From Xanthobacteraceae bacterium (GTDB taxonomy: Bacteria > Pseudomonadota > Alphaproteobacteria > Rhizobiales > Xanthobacteraceae), in the NCBI GenBank assembly GCA_019454205.1, contig CP075369.1, forward strand, positions 2,046,001 through 2,110,000: DNA of 64,000 nt, given 5' to 3'. Shown here one piece after another: positions 36,978-45,043 of the stretch (position 1 is the stretch's first letter; the number at the start of each line of letters is the position of its first letter). Under the pieces are notes generated by a model. That model was not told where the DNA came from. It did no database searches and saw only the letters and a list, made by a program, of their open reading frames with translations. A program made the translations under genes and the position numbers.

Positions 36978-37559
36978 TCAAAGCCTTAGCTGCCTGACCA
37001 CCTCTGCCACCTGCTCCTGCGATGCGCCCTTGATGCGTGCATTCGGGCGCGTGCCGCCGAGAAACGCGACGATCAGCAGCACTTCATCAGGCTTCGGCGC
37101 ATCCGCGACGGACACGGTCATCGTATCCATGGCGTCGTAGTCCCACGCATCTTCGATCCCGCCGAAAATAATATCGATCGGTGTCCCTGCCGCACCGACT
37201 TTGCCGTTGCCGGGAATAAGAGCCGGGCCGCCACCCGCGCCTTTACGCATCGACAAGCCGATCCGCACATGAATCATGCTTGCACCATGTTCGAGGTCGC
37301 CCGCGGTGCCGACTATCACGCCCTTGCCGTAACCGCGCGGCTTGAGATCGCCGAGCGCGTCTAGTGCACGCGCAGTCAGTACTTCGCCCGCCTTCACGGA
37401 TAGGTCGACCAGAGAAGTAAAGTCGTCAACCGGCGCTGCACCCGCATGCGGATTGGACAACACACCGCACGCCGCGACGCGAACGCACGGCTGCGCCAGT
37501 ACGCGGCCCCCCTCGCTGAGCACTTCCTGACGCACCAGCGTGATTTGCCGGAATTTCAT
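36978..37559 (-). CDS. Amino acid synthesis family protein (DUF1185)
   Basis: A 193-residue cytoplasmic protein of the DUF1185 / amino acid synthesis family. Typical segments are GVLSNPHAGAAPVDDFTSLVDLS, RGYGKGVIVGTAGDLEHGASMIH and FGGIEDAWDYDAMDTMTV. Function is not established. Start ATG 37559 follows GAGGAGCGGCTC; the longer frame to 37646 adds unrelated residues. It is the intact gene just left of a decayed region. Confidence 0.8.
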   Translation of the reverse strand: MKFRQITLVRQEVLSEGGRVLAQPCVRVAACGVLSNPHAGAAPVDDFTSLVDLSVKAGEVLTARALDALGDLKPRGYGKGVIVGTAGDLEHGASMIHVRIGLSMRKGAGGGPALIPGNGKVGAAGTPIDIIFGGIEDAWDYDAMDTMTVSVADAPKPDEVLLIVAFLGGTRPNARIKGASQEQVAEVVRQLRL

Positions 37560-37606
37560 GAGCCGCTCCTCATCCTCGATTGTTGTTTTTTTAATCCACG
37601 GGACCA

Positions 37607-37978
37607 TCACATCGCATTCGGAACCGCGCAACCCGTATCGTTGCAACCCTCATCGTTGTTTGCCCCGTTCACTAGCGGTTGATGCGGTTCCGCCATCAAT
37701 CGTCCGAGAATACTCCCGACCGCCAGATTGTCGGCATGACCGAAGTGCTGGAAGCGGCGAAGCCCGTTGCGGTCGATGATCACTAAAGTCGGCGTGCCCT
37801 GCATTTCGTAAGCAGTCATGGTTGCAGGCAAACGGCCATCTTGCCGGTCGATGCCGATTGGAAACTTCAAGCGGTATTCATGCGCGAATGCGGCGAGCGC
37901 TTCGCGCATCACGGCGAGCGCCGGCATTATCATCGTGCTTACCGTTACCGCGTTCATACCATTCTTCAGCAAAAGCAA
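37607..37978 (-). pseudogene. Redoxin-like protein lacking its N-terminal half
   Basis: The 123-residue frame matches the C-terminal part of a thioredoxin-fold redoxin: HEYRLKFPIGIDRQDG, then QGTPTLVIIDRNGLRRFQHFG with the cis-Pro loop. The N-terminal part that should carry the CxxC active site is absent; the frame begins in sequence that joins the czcB-like remnant on the other strand. Probably a truncated, non-functional gene made by the same rearrangement. Confidence 0.65.
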
Positions 37979-39104
37979 CGCTGCCGCCGAGCCGGACGCC
38001 GAAAAGCAGGCGCGGCTTATCGATGGGAAATTCTATCCTTCTCCTGCGCAACGCTCGGCACTGATCCTGAAGCAGGCCGAACTGGAGAAGCTGCCGGTCG
38101 AATTCACGACGGAAGGAAAAATCACCATCGACGAAGACCGCGCAACCGCGATCTTCTCGCCCTATGCTGGCAGAGTACTCTCCCTGCTCGCCGCACCCGG
38201 CGACCTCGTGAAGAAGGGCCAGCCGCTGTTCGTCCTCGAAGCCGCGGATTCAGTGCAGGTTCAGAACGATTTCATCGGCGCGCTGACCACGCTGAACAAG
38301 GCCAAATCGCAACTCTATCTTGCCGAAACGCTTGAGAAGCGCATTACCACTTTGTTCAACGGCAACATCGCCCCGCTCAAGGATTTGCAATCCGCGCAGG
38401 CAGGCCTCACGACCGCGCAGAACGACGTGCGCACGGCACAAACCGCGCGACAGACCATGCGCAACCGTCTTTATATTCTCGGCAAGACTGAGGAAGAGGT
38501 GAACAAGTTCTAAGAGACCGGCGTAATCACGCCCGACTCTACCGTCTACGCACCTCTTGCGGGAACCATCCTCCAACGCAAGACCGGCCCCGGGCAATAT
38601 ATCAGCACCAACTCCTCCGATCCGGTCTTCACCATCGGCGACATCAGTTCGGTCTGGCTGGTTGCTTACGTTCGCGAGTCGGATGCTCCGAAAGTAAAGC
38701 TCGGTCAGATAATCAGGTTCTCGGTGCTGGCCTATCCCAACCGCCAGTTCGAAGCGCGCATTACTTATGTCGCGAAAATACTCGATTCCGGCAGCCGCCG
38801 GCTTACGGTGCGCGCAACCATCGACAATGTGGAAGAACTTCTGAACCCTGAGATGTTCGCAAGCGTAACCATCTCGGCGCATGACGGCCAGGCTCTCCCC
38901 ACCGTGCCTTCGGATGCGATCATCTACGAGAACGACCGGACCCGCATCTGGGTCATGCTCGAAGACGGTGCAGTCGTCCCGCGCACCGTCCGGATCGGGA
39001 CTGCGCATAACAATCGCGTCCAGATCGTCGAGGGCCTTCAGGCCGGCGAGACCGTCGTGGTGCGCGGCGGCCTTTTCATCGACCGCATGATCGCGAGCCG
39101 CTGA
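37979..39104 (+). pseudogene. czcB/cusB-like RND adaptor with in-frame stop
   Basis: Reads as a periplasmic membrane-fusion protein of a heavy-metal RND pump (FSPYAGRVLSLLAAPGDLVKKGQPLFVLEAADS lipoyl-like motif; later VYAPLAGTILQRKTGPGQYIS and VSLAY-type beta-barrel). The frame is broken by TAA at 38511-38513 and then continues in the same frame (ETGVITPDSTVYAP) to 39104, so a nonsense change, not a frameshift, split it. The N-terminal signal region is unclear: a hydrophobic stretch lies in frame upstream but overlaps the antisense redoxin remnant. Confidence 0.8.
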
Positions 39105-39133
39105 TCCGGCCCGCCCCGCGGAAATAACTTACC

Positions 39134-40950
39134 ATGGTCAACGCTCTCATAGGCTTTGCGCTGAAGAACCGCGCATTGGTGCTCGTGGTTTTTCTGCTGA
39201 CGATGGTTGGCGGCGTAGCCGCCTTCCGCGCGCTCAACATTGAAGCCTATCCCGACCCGGTTCCGCCTTATGTCAACATCATCACGCAGGCGCCCGGCCT
39301 CTCCGCAGAGGAAATGGAGCGCTACATCACGATTCCCCTCGAAACGCAGGTATCCGCGATTCAGAATCTGCGGATCATGCGCAGCGTTTCGCTCTACGGC
39401 CTTTCGGACATCAAGCTGCAATTCACCTACGACTTCACCTACGATCAGGCATTGCAGGAGGTGTTGAACAAACTCTCGCAGCTCTCCGGCTTGCCGGACG
39501 GCGTGCAGCCGCAGATCAATCCGGTCAGCCCGATCGGCGAAATCTTCCGCTACAAATTGAGCGGGCCGCCGGGATACAGCGTCCTCGACCTGAAGACGCT
39601 GCAGGATTGGGTATTGCAGAGAAAGCTCCGCTCGGTGCCGGGCGTAATCGATGTCATCGGCTGGGGCGGCAAGACCAAGACCTTCGATTTGCAGATCGAC
39701 CTGAACAAGCTGGTCGCCTATGGCCTGACGCTGCCGCAGGTCTTGCAGACCATCAAGAACAGCAACATCAATGTCGGCGGCAACGTCATGAATTTAGGCC
39801 CGCAAGCCGCGGTCGTGCGCGGCGTGGGCCTGATCCAGAACATCGACGACCTGAAAAACACCATGCTGGCCAATGTCGGGGGCAATCCCGTGCTTGTCCG
39901 CGACGTGGCGGAAGTTGTCGTCGGCTACAGGCAGCGGCTCGGCATCGCCGGGCTAAACGACGATAGCGATATCGTGCAAGGCATCGTGCTGATGCGCCGC
40001 GGGCAGCAAAGCTCCCCCACCATCGCCCGCGTAAAGGCGCAGGTCGACGCGATCAACAGTTCGGGGATTCTGCCTCCCGGCGTGAAAATCGAGCGTATCT
40101 ACGACCGGCAGGACCTGATCAACGTTACGACCCATACCGTGCTTCACAACATGCTGGTCGGGATCGGCCTGATCTTCCTGCTGCAATGGGTTTTTCTCGG
40201 CGACTTCAGGAGCGCGCTGATCGTGGCGGCAACGATTCCTTTCGCGCTGTTCTTTGCAATCGGGATCATGCTTCTGCGCGGAGAATCCGCGAACCTGCTA
40301 TCGGTGGGGGCGATCGACTTCGGCCTTATCGTGGATGCGACCGTCATCATGGTGGAGCGGATATTCCGCCAGCTCGAACATCCGGCCGGGGCCGATACCC
40401 TGACGGAAGAAGCCGGCGCCACTGGCTTCACCGGAAAGCTGCTGAACATCTATTTCGCGGCCAGCAAGGTGAACCGCTCGATCCTGTTCGCCGCGCTCGT
40501 GGTGATCGCCGGGTTCATTCCGCTGTTCGCCATGTCCGGCGTCGAAGGACATATCTTCGGCCCGATGGCGAAGACTTACGCCTACGCCCTCGCTGGCGGA
40601 CTGCTCGCCACCTTCACCATCGCGCCCGCACTCAGCGCGTTCTTGTTGCCGGATCAGGTTCGCGAAACCGAAACCAGGGTAGTCCGCTGGCTCAGCGAAA
40701 ACTACCGCCGGGTACTTCGCGTTGCGATGGCTTATCGGAAGGCCACCATTGCCGGGACGGTTTGCATTCTCTTGTTCGCCGGCGTCGGTACGCGCTTTCT
40801 CGGTTTTGAATTCCTCCCCAAACTGGAGGAAGGCAATATGTGGATTCGTGCCACGATGCCCGCGACGATCTCGCTAGAAGAAGGCAACGATTACGCAAAC
40901 CGCATCCGCGCGGCGATCCGCAAATTCCCCGAAGTCGAAAACGTGGCTAA
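39134..40950 (+). pseudogene. czcA/cusA-like heavy-metal RND pump, C-terminal half missing
   Basis: About 605 residues match the N-terminal part of a CzcA/CusA proton-driven RND pump (usual length about 1040): NIEAYPDPVPPYVNIITQAPG, periplasmic PN domains, then helices with the proton-path aspartates in SVGAIDFGLIVDATVIMVER. Similarity ends near KFPEVENV at about 40950; the frame then runs through unrelated DNA to 41071, across the csbD terminator. Truncated, so almost certainly non-functional. Confidence 0.85.
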
Positions 40951-40987
40951 CGGCGAATCAGGCTTATCAGTTCCGGTAATTTCACAA

Positions 40988-41016
40988 ACAAAAAAGCCCC
41001 GGATTTCTCCGGGGCT
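40988..41016 (-). terminator. Terminator of the csbD stress operon
   Basis: On the minus strand an 8-bp stem AGCCCCGG/CCGGGGCT with a 6-base loop is followed by a run of U, 7 bases after the csbD stop. Clear intrinsic terminator. Confidence 0.85.
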
Positions 41017-41022
41017 TCTTCT

Positions 41023-41226
41023 TCACCAGGTCTGGCGACCGTACCAGTCGTCCACGTCCTTCTTCACCTGATCTTTTGCGAGACCGTAGCGCTCCTGGAT
41101 TTTTCCTTCGAGCTGGTCGCGCTTGCCTTCGATCTTGTCGAGATCGTCGTCAGTGAGGTTGCCCCACTGCTCTTTGACCTTACCCTTTACCTGTTTCCAG
41201 TTACCTTCTACGCGATTCCAATCCAT
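41023..41226 (-). CDS. CsbD family stress protein
   Basis: A 67-residue CsbD-like protein: MDWNRVEGNWKQVKGKVKEQ, then DDDLDKIEGKRDQLEGKIQERYG, the family hallmark. Small, hydrophilic and helical; general stress-induced in many bacteria, molecular role unknown. ATG 41226 is chosen by the AGGAG upstream and family length; the longer frame adds unrelated residues. Last gene of a minus-strand operon, followed by a strong terminator. Confidence 0.92.
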   Translation of the reverse strand: MDWNRVEGNWKQVKGKVKEQWGNLTDDDLDKIEGKRDQLEGKIQERYGLAKDQVKKDVDDWYGRQTW

Positions 41227-42145
41227 TTCGTTCTCCTCTGTGTTTGAGCGACCAGAACCGCCTGCCCATGAAGTGCGGGTAGACATTCTGGTCGCGATGT
41301 TTGCCGCCGAGTGAAGCAGCCGCGACTGCCGCGATGATGCTGGCGAGAAGCGATGCAGCGGTCAGGAAAGCTGCAAGGATCGCAGCCTTCCGAGCCTTGT
41401 CCGCCGCTTCACGCGCTTGAACTTCCAAACGCTGCGCTTCCGCGATGGTTTCATCCACCCGCTTCTGCGCGTCTGCTTCCGGTAAGCCAGTGCGCTGCGC
41501 TACCACCTGAGCCAGATAAGTGCGGTCACGAGCGGATATGCTCTGATCGCGTATACCCAGCGAAAGTATGCGATTGATCTCCGGGCGGAGGTCGGTCTGC
41601 TGTTGCGGAGTTGCCGGCGTCGTCGTCACCGGCGTTTGATTTGCAGCAGGACGCAGCAAGAAGTCCGTTGCGTAGTCCGCAGTGTTGAACTGACGCGTAG
41701 CTGCATTCGTGGCTCCAGCCGTAGCACCAGCGCCGATTACGGCCGCCGATTGGACTCCAGTCTGAATTGCTGAAATTCCGCCAAGTGCCAGAAGTCCAGC
41801 GCCGAATACGATGCCGACCGCCCACACGAGAAATCCGTGTGCGCCGTCACGAAAATCGCCTTCGCTCGGAGATTCCACCCAACGTGAACGCATGCGACCG
41901 GCGAGATACCCGCCACCCGCAAAGCCACTCACTTGGACGATAACTGACCAGATCGCGACGACTACGCCGATCGTGGTTGCCGATGCGCCGGAGTTTGGCC
42001 AGGGCGAAGCCAAGCTGAGACCAATCGCGCTACCGAAGGTTAAAAGTAAGAATGAGATCGCTGCAGCGGCAAACGCACCAGCGATAATCGGCCCCCATTC
42101 TACATAGCGGACATTCACTCCGCCCGTTGTTTCAGCCTGAGCCAT
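41201..42145 (-). CDS. Multi-span membrane protein of the stress operon
   Basis: A 314-residue protein with three to four helices in the N-terminal half (IIAGAFAAAAISFLLLTFGSAIGL, VVVAIWSVIVQVSGFAGGG, FLVWAVGIVFGAGLLALGGI), a polar middle with Ala/Glu/Arg-rich helices and a final helix (AAFLTAASLLASIIAAVAAA). No family named with certainty; similar proteins are common in rhizobia. GGAGG lies 5 bases before ATG 42145. Its 3' end overlaps csbD by 26 bases. Confidence 0.75.
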   Translation of the reverse strand: MAQAETTGGVNVRYVEWGPIIAGAFAAAAISFLLLTFGSAIGLSLASPWPNSGASATTIGVVVAIWSVIVQVSGFAGGGYLAGRMRSRWVESPSEGDFRDGAHGFLVWAVGIVFGAGLLALGGISAIQTGVQSAAVIGAGATAGATNAATRQFNTADYATDFLLRPAANQTPVTTTPATPQQQTDLRPEINRILSLGIRDQSISARDRTYLAQVVAQRTGLPEADAQKRVDETIAEAQRLEVQAREAADKARKAAILAAFLTAASLLASIIAAVAAASLGGKHRDQNVYPHFMGRRFWSLKHRGERNGLESRRR

Positions 42146-42155
42146 TGAGCCCTCC

Positions 42156-42230
42156 TTACCGGAGGCCAACGAGCGACAGGATCGCCATGATTATGACGAT
42201 CAAACCTACTAGATAAACGACACCGTGCAT
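42156..42230 (-). CDS. 24-aa hydrophobic peptide of the stress operon
   Basis: A tiny frame encodes MHGVVYLVGLIVIIMAILSL plus VGLR, a single membrane helix. GGAGAAAACA precedes the ATG, a proper ribosome site, and the gene sits 15 and 10 bases from its neighbours in a compact operon. Function unknown. Confidence 0.6.
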   Translation of the reverse strand: MHGVVYLVGLIVIIMAILSLVGLR

Positions 42231-42245
42231 TGTTTTCTCCTGTAA

Positions 42246-42392
42246 TTACTTCGGCAGCTGGATGGTGAAAGTAGGCCGCTGCTGCGGAAAGAAGTTTCCG
42301 TTGTACATAAGGAACGCTGACGCGATGAAGATGATGAGCATCGCACCTACAAGGACGCCCAACAGTCCACTCGCTCCGCTATCGTCTGCCAT
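42246..42392 (-). CDS. 48-aa small membrane protein of the stress operon
   Basis: The frame starts MADDSGASGLLGVLVGAMLI and has one helix, then a polar tail (NFFPQQRPTFTIQLPK). GGAGACAAAA lies just before the ATG. It starts 14 bases after the DUF892 stop. No recognised family; the organisation implies co-expression with the ferritin-like protein. Confidence 0.65.
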   Translation of the reverse strand: MADDSGASGLLGVLVGAMLIIFIASAFLMYNGNFFPQQRPTFTIQLPK

Positions 42393-42406
42393 TTTTGTCT
42401 CCTGAT

Positions 42407-42916
42407 TTAAGCAGCTTGTTCTGCGCGTTCGTTCACATCGGCTTCCGCAAGCGATGTGAGGTCTTTGTCTGTTTGCTTTTCTTCAGCCAGCGTTGCCGAG
42501 AGCTGCGTGGCAACGTCAGCCCAGCCAAGTTCTTCGGCCCAAGCGATGAGCGTGCCGTACCGAGCAATTTCGTAGTGCTCGACTGCCTGCGCGCAGGCGA
42601 GAAGCCCTGCGTCATGCGCTGGGGAGCCTTTGAAGTCCTTCATGATCTCACTGCCTTCTTCGACAAGACCATTGATCGCGGGGCAGATTTTGCCGACTGG
42701 CTTCCTTTCCATGAACGCGAATACCTTCTCCAAGCGCTTGACCTGGCCTTCGGTTTCCTTCGCGTGCTTCGTGTACGCCTTCTTCAAATCGGCGGACTGC
42801 GCGGCCTTTGCCATTTTTGGCAATGCCTTCGTCAGTTTCTTCTCGGCGTAGTAGATGTCTTTGAGAGTTTCGAGAAACAGGTCTTCCAAGACCTTCGATG
42901 ATTTCTTAGCAGCCAT
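42407..42916 (-). CDS. DUF892 (YciE/YciF-type) ferritin-like protein
   Basis: A 169-residue four-helix protein of the DUF892 family: LEDLFLETLKDIYYAEKKLTKALP at the N-terminus, ETEGQVKRLEKVF, then AVEHYEIARYGTLIAWAEELG with the Glu/His residues that would form a di-metal site. Stress-induced in enterobacteria (YciE/F), function unresolved. Part of the minus-strand stress operon. Confidence 0.9.
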   Translation of the reverse strand: MAAKKSSKVLEDLFLETLKDIYYAEKKLTKALPKMAKAAQSADLKKAYTKHAKETEGQVKRLEKVFAFMERKPVGKICPAINGLVEEGSEIMKDFKGSPAHDAGLLACAQAVEHYEIARYGTLIAWAEELGWADVATQLSATLAEEKQTDKDLTSLAEADVNERAEQAA

Positions 42917-42935
42917 AGTGAGCCCCTGTGGAGGA

Positions 42936-42958
42936 AGGCCCCGGAGTGACCGGGGCCT
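42936..42958 (-). terminator. GC-rich hairpin after the Q/N-rich gene
   Basis: A 9-bp perfect stem AGGCCCCGG/CCGGGGCCT with a 5-base loop lies 7 bases past the stop of the 51-aa gene. The following bases on the minus strand are C/T mixed, so it may be a partial terminator that separates this gene from the rest of the operon. Confidence 0.5.
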
Positions 42959-42965
42959 GTTAGAG

Positions 42966-43121
42966 TTATTTCTGCTGGTTGTTCCGGTCGTTCTGATCGC
43001 TCTGGCGGTTGCCCTGACCTTGCTGGTTCTGGTTGCCGCCCTGCTGGTTCTGCTGATTCTGACGATCGTCCTGGTTCTGACCGCCCTGCTGTCCGCCTTG
43101 GTTGTTGTTCTGGTTCGCCAT
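42966..43121 (-). CDS. 51-aa Gln/Asn/Gly-rich low-complexity protein
   Basis: The frame encodes MANQNNNQGGQQGGQNQDDR and continues in the same style to NNQQK. About three quarters of the residues are Q, N or G; no hydrophobic core is possible, so it should be disordered. GGGAG lies about 10 bases before the ATG. The frame is free of stops and the codon choice varies (CAG/CAA, AAC/AAT), so it is not simply a short DNA repeat. Function unknown; it heads the minus-strand stress genes. Confidence 0.65.
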   Translation of the reverse strand: MANQNNNQGGQQGGQNQDDRQNQQNQQGGNQNQQGQGNRQSDQNDRNNQQK

Positions 43122-43281
43122 TTGATTTCATCTCCCAGAGGACAATTCCTCGTCGTATGAAATGTGCTTTCGCATTGCTCGGTTCCACCTCACGAAAAAT
43201 TTTTTGCGAGAGTCGGGAACCGTTCGCTCGTTCGAGAACTTCAATGCGTCGAAATAGTTATTTGCGTATAAGGAGACAGAG

Positions 43282-43443
43282 ATGTCGAATGACAAAGGAT
43301 TGCCCGAACGCGAGACAGGCAACTGGTCTGGCAAGCAAGATAAGAAGCCGCGACCTGGTGAAGATAAAAATACGCAAGCGGGCCAGCGCGAATACACTGA
43401 GCCGTCTCGTAAGGATGGAAATTCAACAGGCAACGCCGGCTAG
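43282..43443 (+). CDS. 53-aa hydrophilic, probably disordered protein
   Basis: AAGGAG precedes ATG 43282 by 6 bases. The product (MSNDKGLPERETGNWSGKQD...) is rich in K, E, G, N and Q with no hydrophobic stretch. Its stop overlaps the GTG start of the next gene (TAGTG), so the two are coupled. Resembles short stress proteins of rhizobia, but I cannot name a family. Confidence 0.62.
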   Translation: MSNDKGLPERETGNWSGKQDKKPRPGEDKNTQAGQREYTEPSRKDGNSTGNAG

Positions 43444-43757
43444 TGCGCTACCCCGTTACTCCTGATGGCCGATATTTTGTTGTGCGGGGCCGTTTATGGC
43501 GCATGACCGATCCATCCCTTTCGGCAGAAAAGCGAACACTCCTCATGCGGGCGCTGATGAATGCGCGCCGGGAAGTTCGTGATGCGATGCAAACTAAAAA
43601 TGGTGAGCTGGAAAAAGAAGCGCGCAGGCGCGTGCATAAAGCAAAAATAAAACTTGGTGAGCGCGGTGAGCCGTGGTGGACGGACGGCGCGCCGGACTAC
43701 AATCAGCACCTAGCGAAGAACACGCCGTACAAGGATTGGTTTGCCGCGCTGGCATAA
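43443..43757 (+). CDS. Conserved hypothetical protein (WWTDGAPDYN motif)
   Basis: A 104-residue soluble protein with a distinct MRYPVTPDGRYFVVRGRLWR opening, a helical middle and the strongly patterned RGEPWWTDGAPDYNQHLAKNTPY ending that recurs in many proteobacterial hypothetical proteins. GTG start at 43443 overlaps the previous stop. Function unknown; followed by a good terminator. Confidence 0.75.
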   Translation: MRYPVTPDGRYFVVRGRLWRMTDPSLSAEKRTLLMRALMNARREVRDAMQTKNGELEKEARRRVHKAKIKLGERGEPWWTDGAPDYNQHLAKNTPYKDWFAALA

Positions 43758-43794
43758 AAATGCCCCGGCACGGGGGGCTATGCCAGGGCATTTT
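43757..43794 (+). terminator. Terminator after the WWTDGAPDYN gene
   Basis: AAAATGCCC and GGGCATTTT form a 9-bp stem around a GC-rich inner loop, starting at the stop codon and ending in U residues. Likely bidirectional. Confidence 0.7.
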
Positions 43795-43862
43795 GTCTAA
43801 TGGACCGGGATGTGTCGCATCAAAGACTGCTGTTCTAACCGCAAGATACGAAAGTGGTTCCG

Positions 43863-44015
43863 CTACTTTTTCAGTTCGTCTTCGGGCTCTTCAGATTTTT
43901 CTTTCAGCTTCTCGCCCATGATCCGAAGCTCGCGCGATGTGCTGAGGTCATGAGTGCTGCGAGATAGGCGAAATGCTCTCGACGCCATGTCTCTGAGAAA
44001 TTCAACGATTTTCAT
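43863..44015 (-). CDS. 50-aa charged hypothetical protein
   Basis: MKIVEFLRDMASRAFRLSRS then a Lys/Glu-rich tail ending PEDELKK. One amphipathic helix is likely. GGAAG lies close before ATG 44015; the longer frame upstream has no support. No family recognised. Confidence 0.5.
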   Translation of the reverse strand: MKIVEFLRDMASRAFRLSRSTHDLSTSRELRIMGEKLKEKSEEPEDELKK

Positions 44016-44059
44016 TCTTCCGGCCTTTAGCCGGAAATTCCACTTATTGAACTTGGTTC

Positions 44060-44260
44060 CTACGCCGCGAGGCGAAGTCCGTCCGCGCTCACCGAACAAA
44101 TTAGCCGGGGGCCCTGCCATACCTCGATCGAGCTAGGGTGGAGCTGGCCGTACAATGTCCGGGAGTACTCGCACGCTATATCATCGGCCTCGAACTCGCA
44201 CCTTTTGACTTCGATGAGGTGATTGCGATGGTCGAGCAGCATGTATTTGTAGGTGGTCAT
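44060..44260 (-). CDS. 66-aa conserved hypothetical protein
   Basis: Starts MTTYKYMLLDHRNHLIEVKR after GGAGACCAGTC, 66 residues, soluble, with an alternating beta pattern (FEADDIACEY, SSIEVWQGPRLICSVSA). Similar short proteins are frequent in Bradyrhizobium-type genomes. Function unknown. It is 44 bases upstream of, and on the same strand as, the 50-aa gene. Confidence 0.6.
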   Translation of the reverse strand: MTTYKYMLLDHRNHLIEVKRCEFEADDIACEYSRTLYGQLHPSSIEVWQGPRLICSVSADGLRLAA

Positions 44261-44292
44261 GACTGGTCTCCTAACCAAAAGTAAACGCCCTT

Positions 44293-44315
44293 TCTGACCG
44301 TTTTAAAACGTCAGA
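44293..44315. repeat. Near-perfect palindrome upstream of the 66-aa gene
   Basis: TCTGAC-C-GTTTT followed by AAAAC-GTCAGA is a perfect inverted repeat apart from one extra C. It lies in the divergent region between the 66-aa gene and the hsp20 gene, so it may be an operator or a short terminator-like hairpin. Confidence 0.5.
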
Positions 44316-44395
44316 TTTTGTGCAGCGCAAAAACAAAACAGCGAAAAAATTTTGCTTCCGGCCCTTGAACCGAATTTTGGGCCTTCTAAATCGCG

Positions 44396-44485
44396 ATTTA
44401 TCGGGTGCCCTCGGGGCCCGATTTCAACAGGCGCCAGGCGGTGTCTGGCGCTCATGCATCATGTTGCTCAAAGGAGGATGTGACC
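44396..44485 (+). ncRNA. ROSE-type RNA thermometer in the hsp20 leader
   Basis: The leader ends with TTGCT, 4-5 bases before AAGGAGGA, the pairing that defines ROSE elements, in which the UYGCU strand masks the Shine-Dalgarno until heat melts it. A GC-rich hairpin (GGCGCCAGGC... GTCTGGCGCT) precedes it, as in rhizobial ROSE leaders. A CTTGAA at 44364-44369 with CTTCTAAA further on is a possible RpoH promoter. The upstream boundary is approximate. Confidence 0.75.
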
Positions 44486-44935
44486 ATGAGAACTCTCGAC
44501 TTGAACCCGCTGTCGCGGTCCACGATCGGCTTTGACCACCTGTTTGATATGCTCGACCGGGCGTCACCCTGGAATGGCGACGACAACTATCCCCCGTACA
44601 ATATCGAGCGTGTTGGCGAGGATAACTATCGTATTACCCTCGCGCTGGCAGGCTTCGATGCCAACGACGTGAACATCACGGCCGAGCAGAACACGCTCAC
44701 CGTCGAAGGCCAGAAGCAGCAGAAGACGGAAACGGACTACCTCTACCAGGGAATTTCCGCCCGCGCCTTCCGCCGCTCTTTCAATCTGGCCGATTACGTC
44801 CAAGTGAAATCAGCAAACTTCGAGAACGGTCTGTTGAAAATCGATCTCGTGCGTGAAGTGCCGGAAGCGATGAAGCCTCGCCGAATCGCTATTAACGGTA
44901 AGCAGGGCCAGCTCGAACAAAAGATCGCAGCCTAG
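44486..44935 (+). CDS. Small heat-shock protein, Hsp20/IbpA type
   Basis: A 149-residue alpha-crystallin-domain chaperone: NPLSRSTIGFDHLFDMLDRA at the N-terminus, alpha-crystallin core YNIERVGEDNYRITLALAGFDANDV to FENGLLKIDLVREVPEAMKP, and the IAINGK end. Holds unfolded proteins during heat stress. ATG 44486 follows AAGGAGGATGTGACC. Regulated by the ROSE-like leader; a terminator follows. Confidence 0.93.
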   Translation: MRTLDLNPLSRSTIGFDHLFDMLDRASPWNGDDNYPPYNIERVGEDNYRITLALAGFDANDVNITAEQNTLTVEGQKQQKTETDYLYQGISARAFRRSFNLADYVQVKSANFENGLLKIDLVREVPEAMKPRRIAINGKQGQLEQKIAA

Positions 44936-44943
44936 CATGGGAG

Positions 44944-44977
44944 GGGCCCTCGCATAACCTGCGGGGGCCTTCCTATT
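44944..44977 (+). terminator. Terminator after hsp20
   Basis: A 10-bp GC-rich stem (GGCCCTCGCA with TGCGGGGGCC, one G-U pair) with a 5-base loop starts about 10 bases after the hsp20 stop and is followed by TTCCTATTT. Confidence 0.65.
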
Positions 44978-45043
44978 TCTGAAACCAAAAAACTGTTCGC
45001 GCGTTCTGCGCGAAAATCGGAAGGAGAATTTACGGATGCCGTC

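Noticed and set aside
37818..37978. Hydrophobic N-terminal extension as the true start of the czcB-like gene
   Set aside because: It overlaps the redoxin remnant on the other strand, which shows better family similarity; the join position cannot be settled, so the extension is not annotated.
43140..43260. General-stress (EcfG) sigma promoter between the divergent stress genes
   Set aside because: GGAAC-like elements occur on both strands (43216-43220; complement at 43182-43186) but neither has CGTT at the required 16-17 base spacing.
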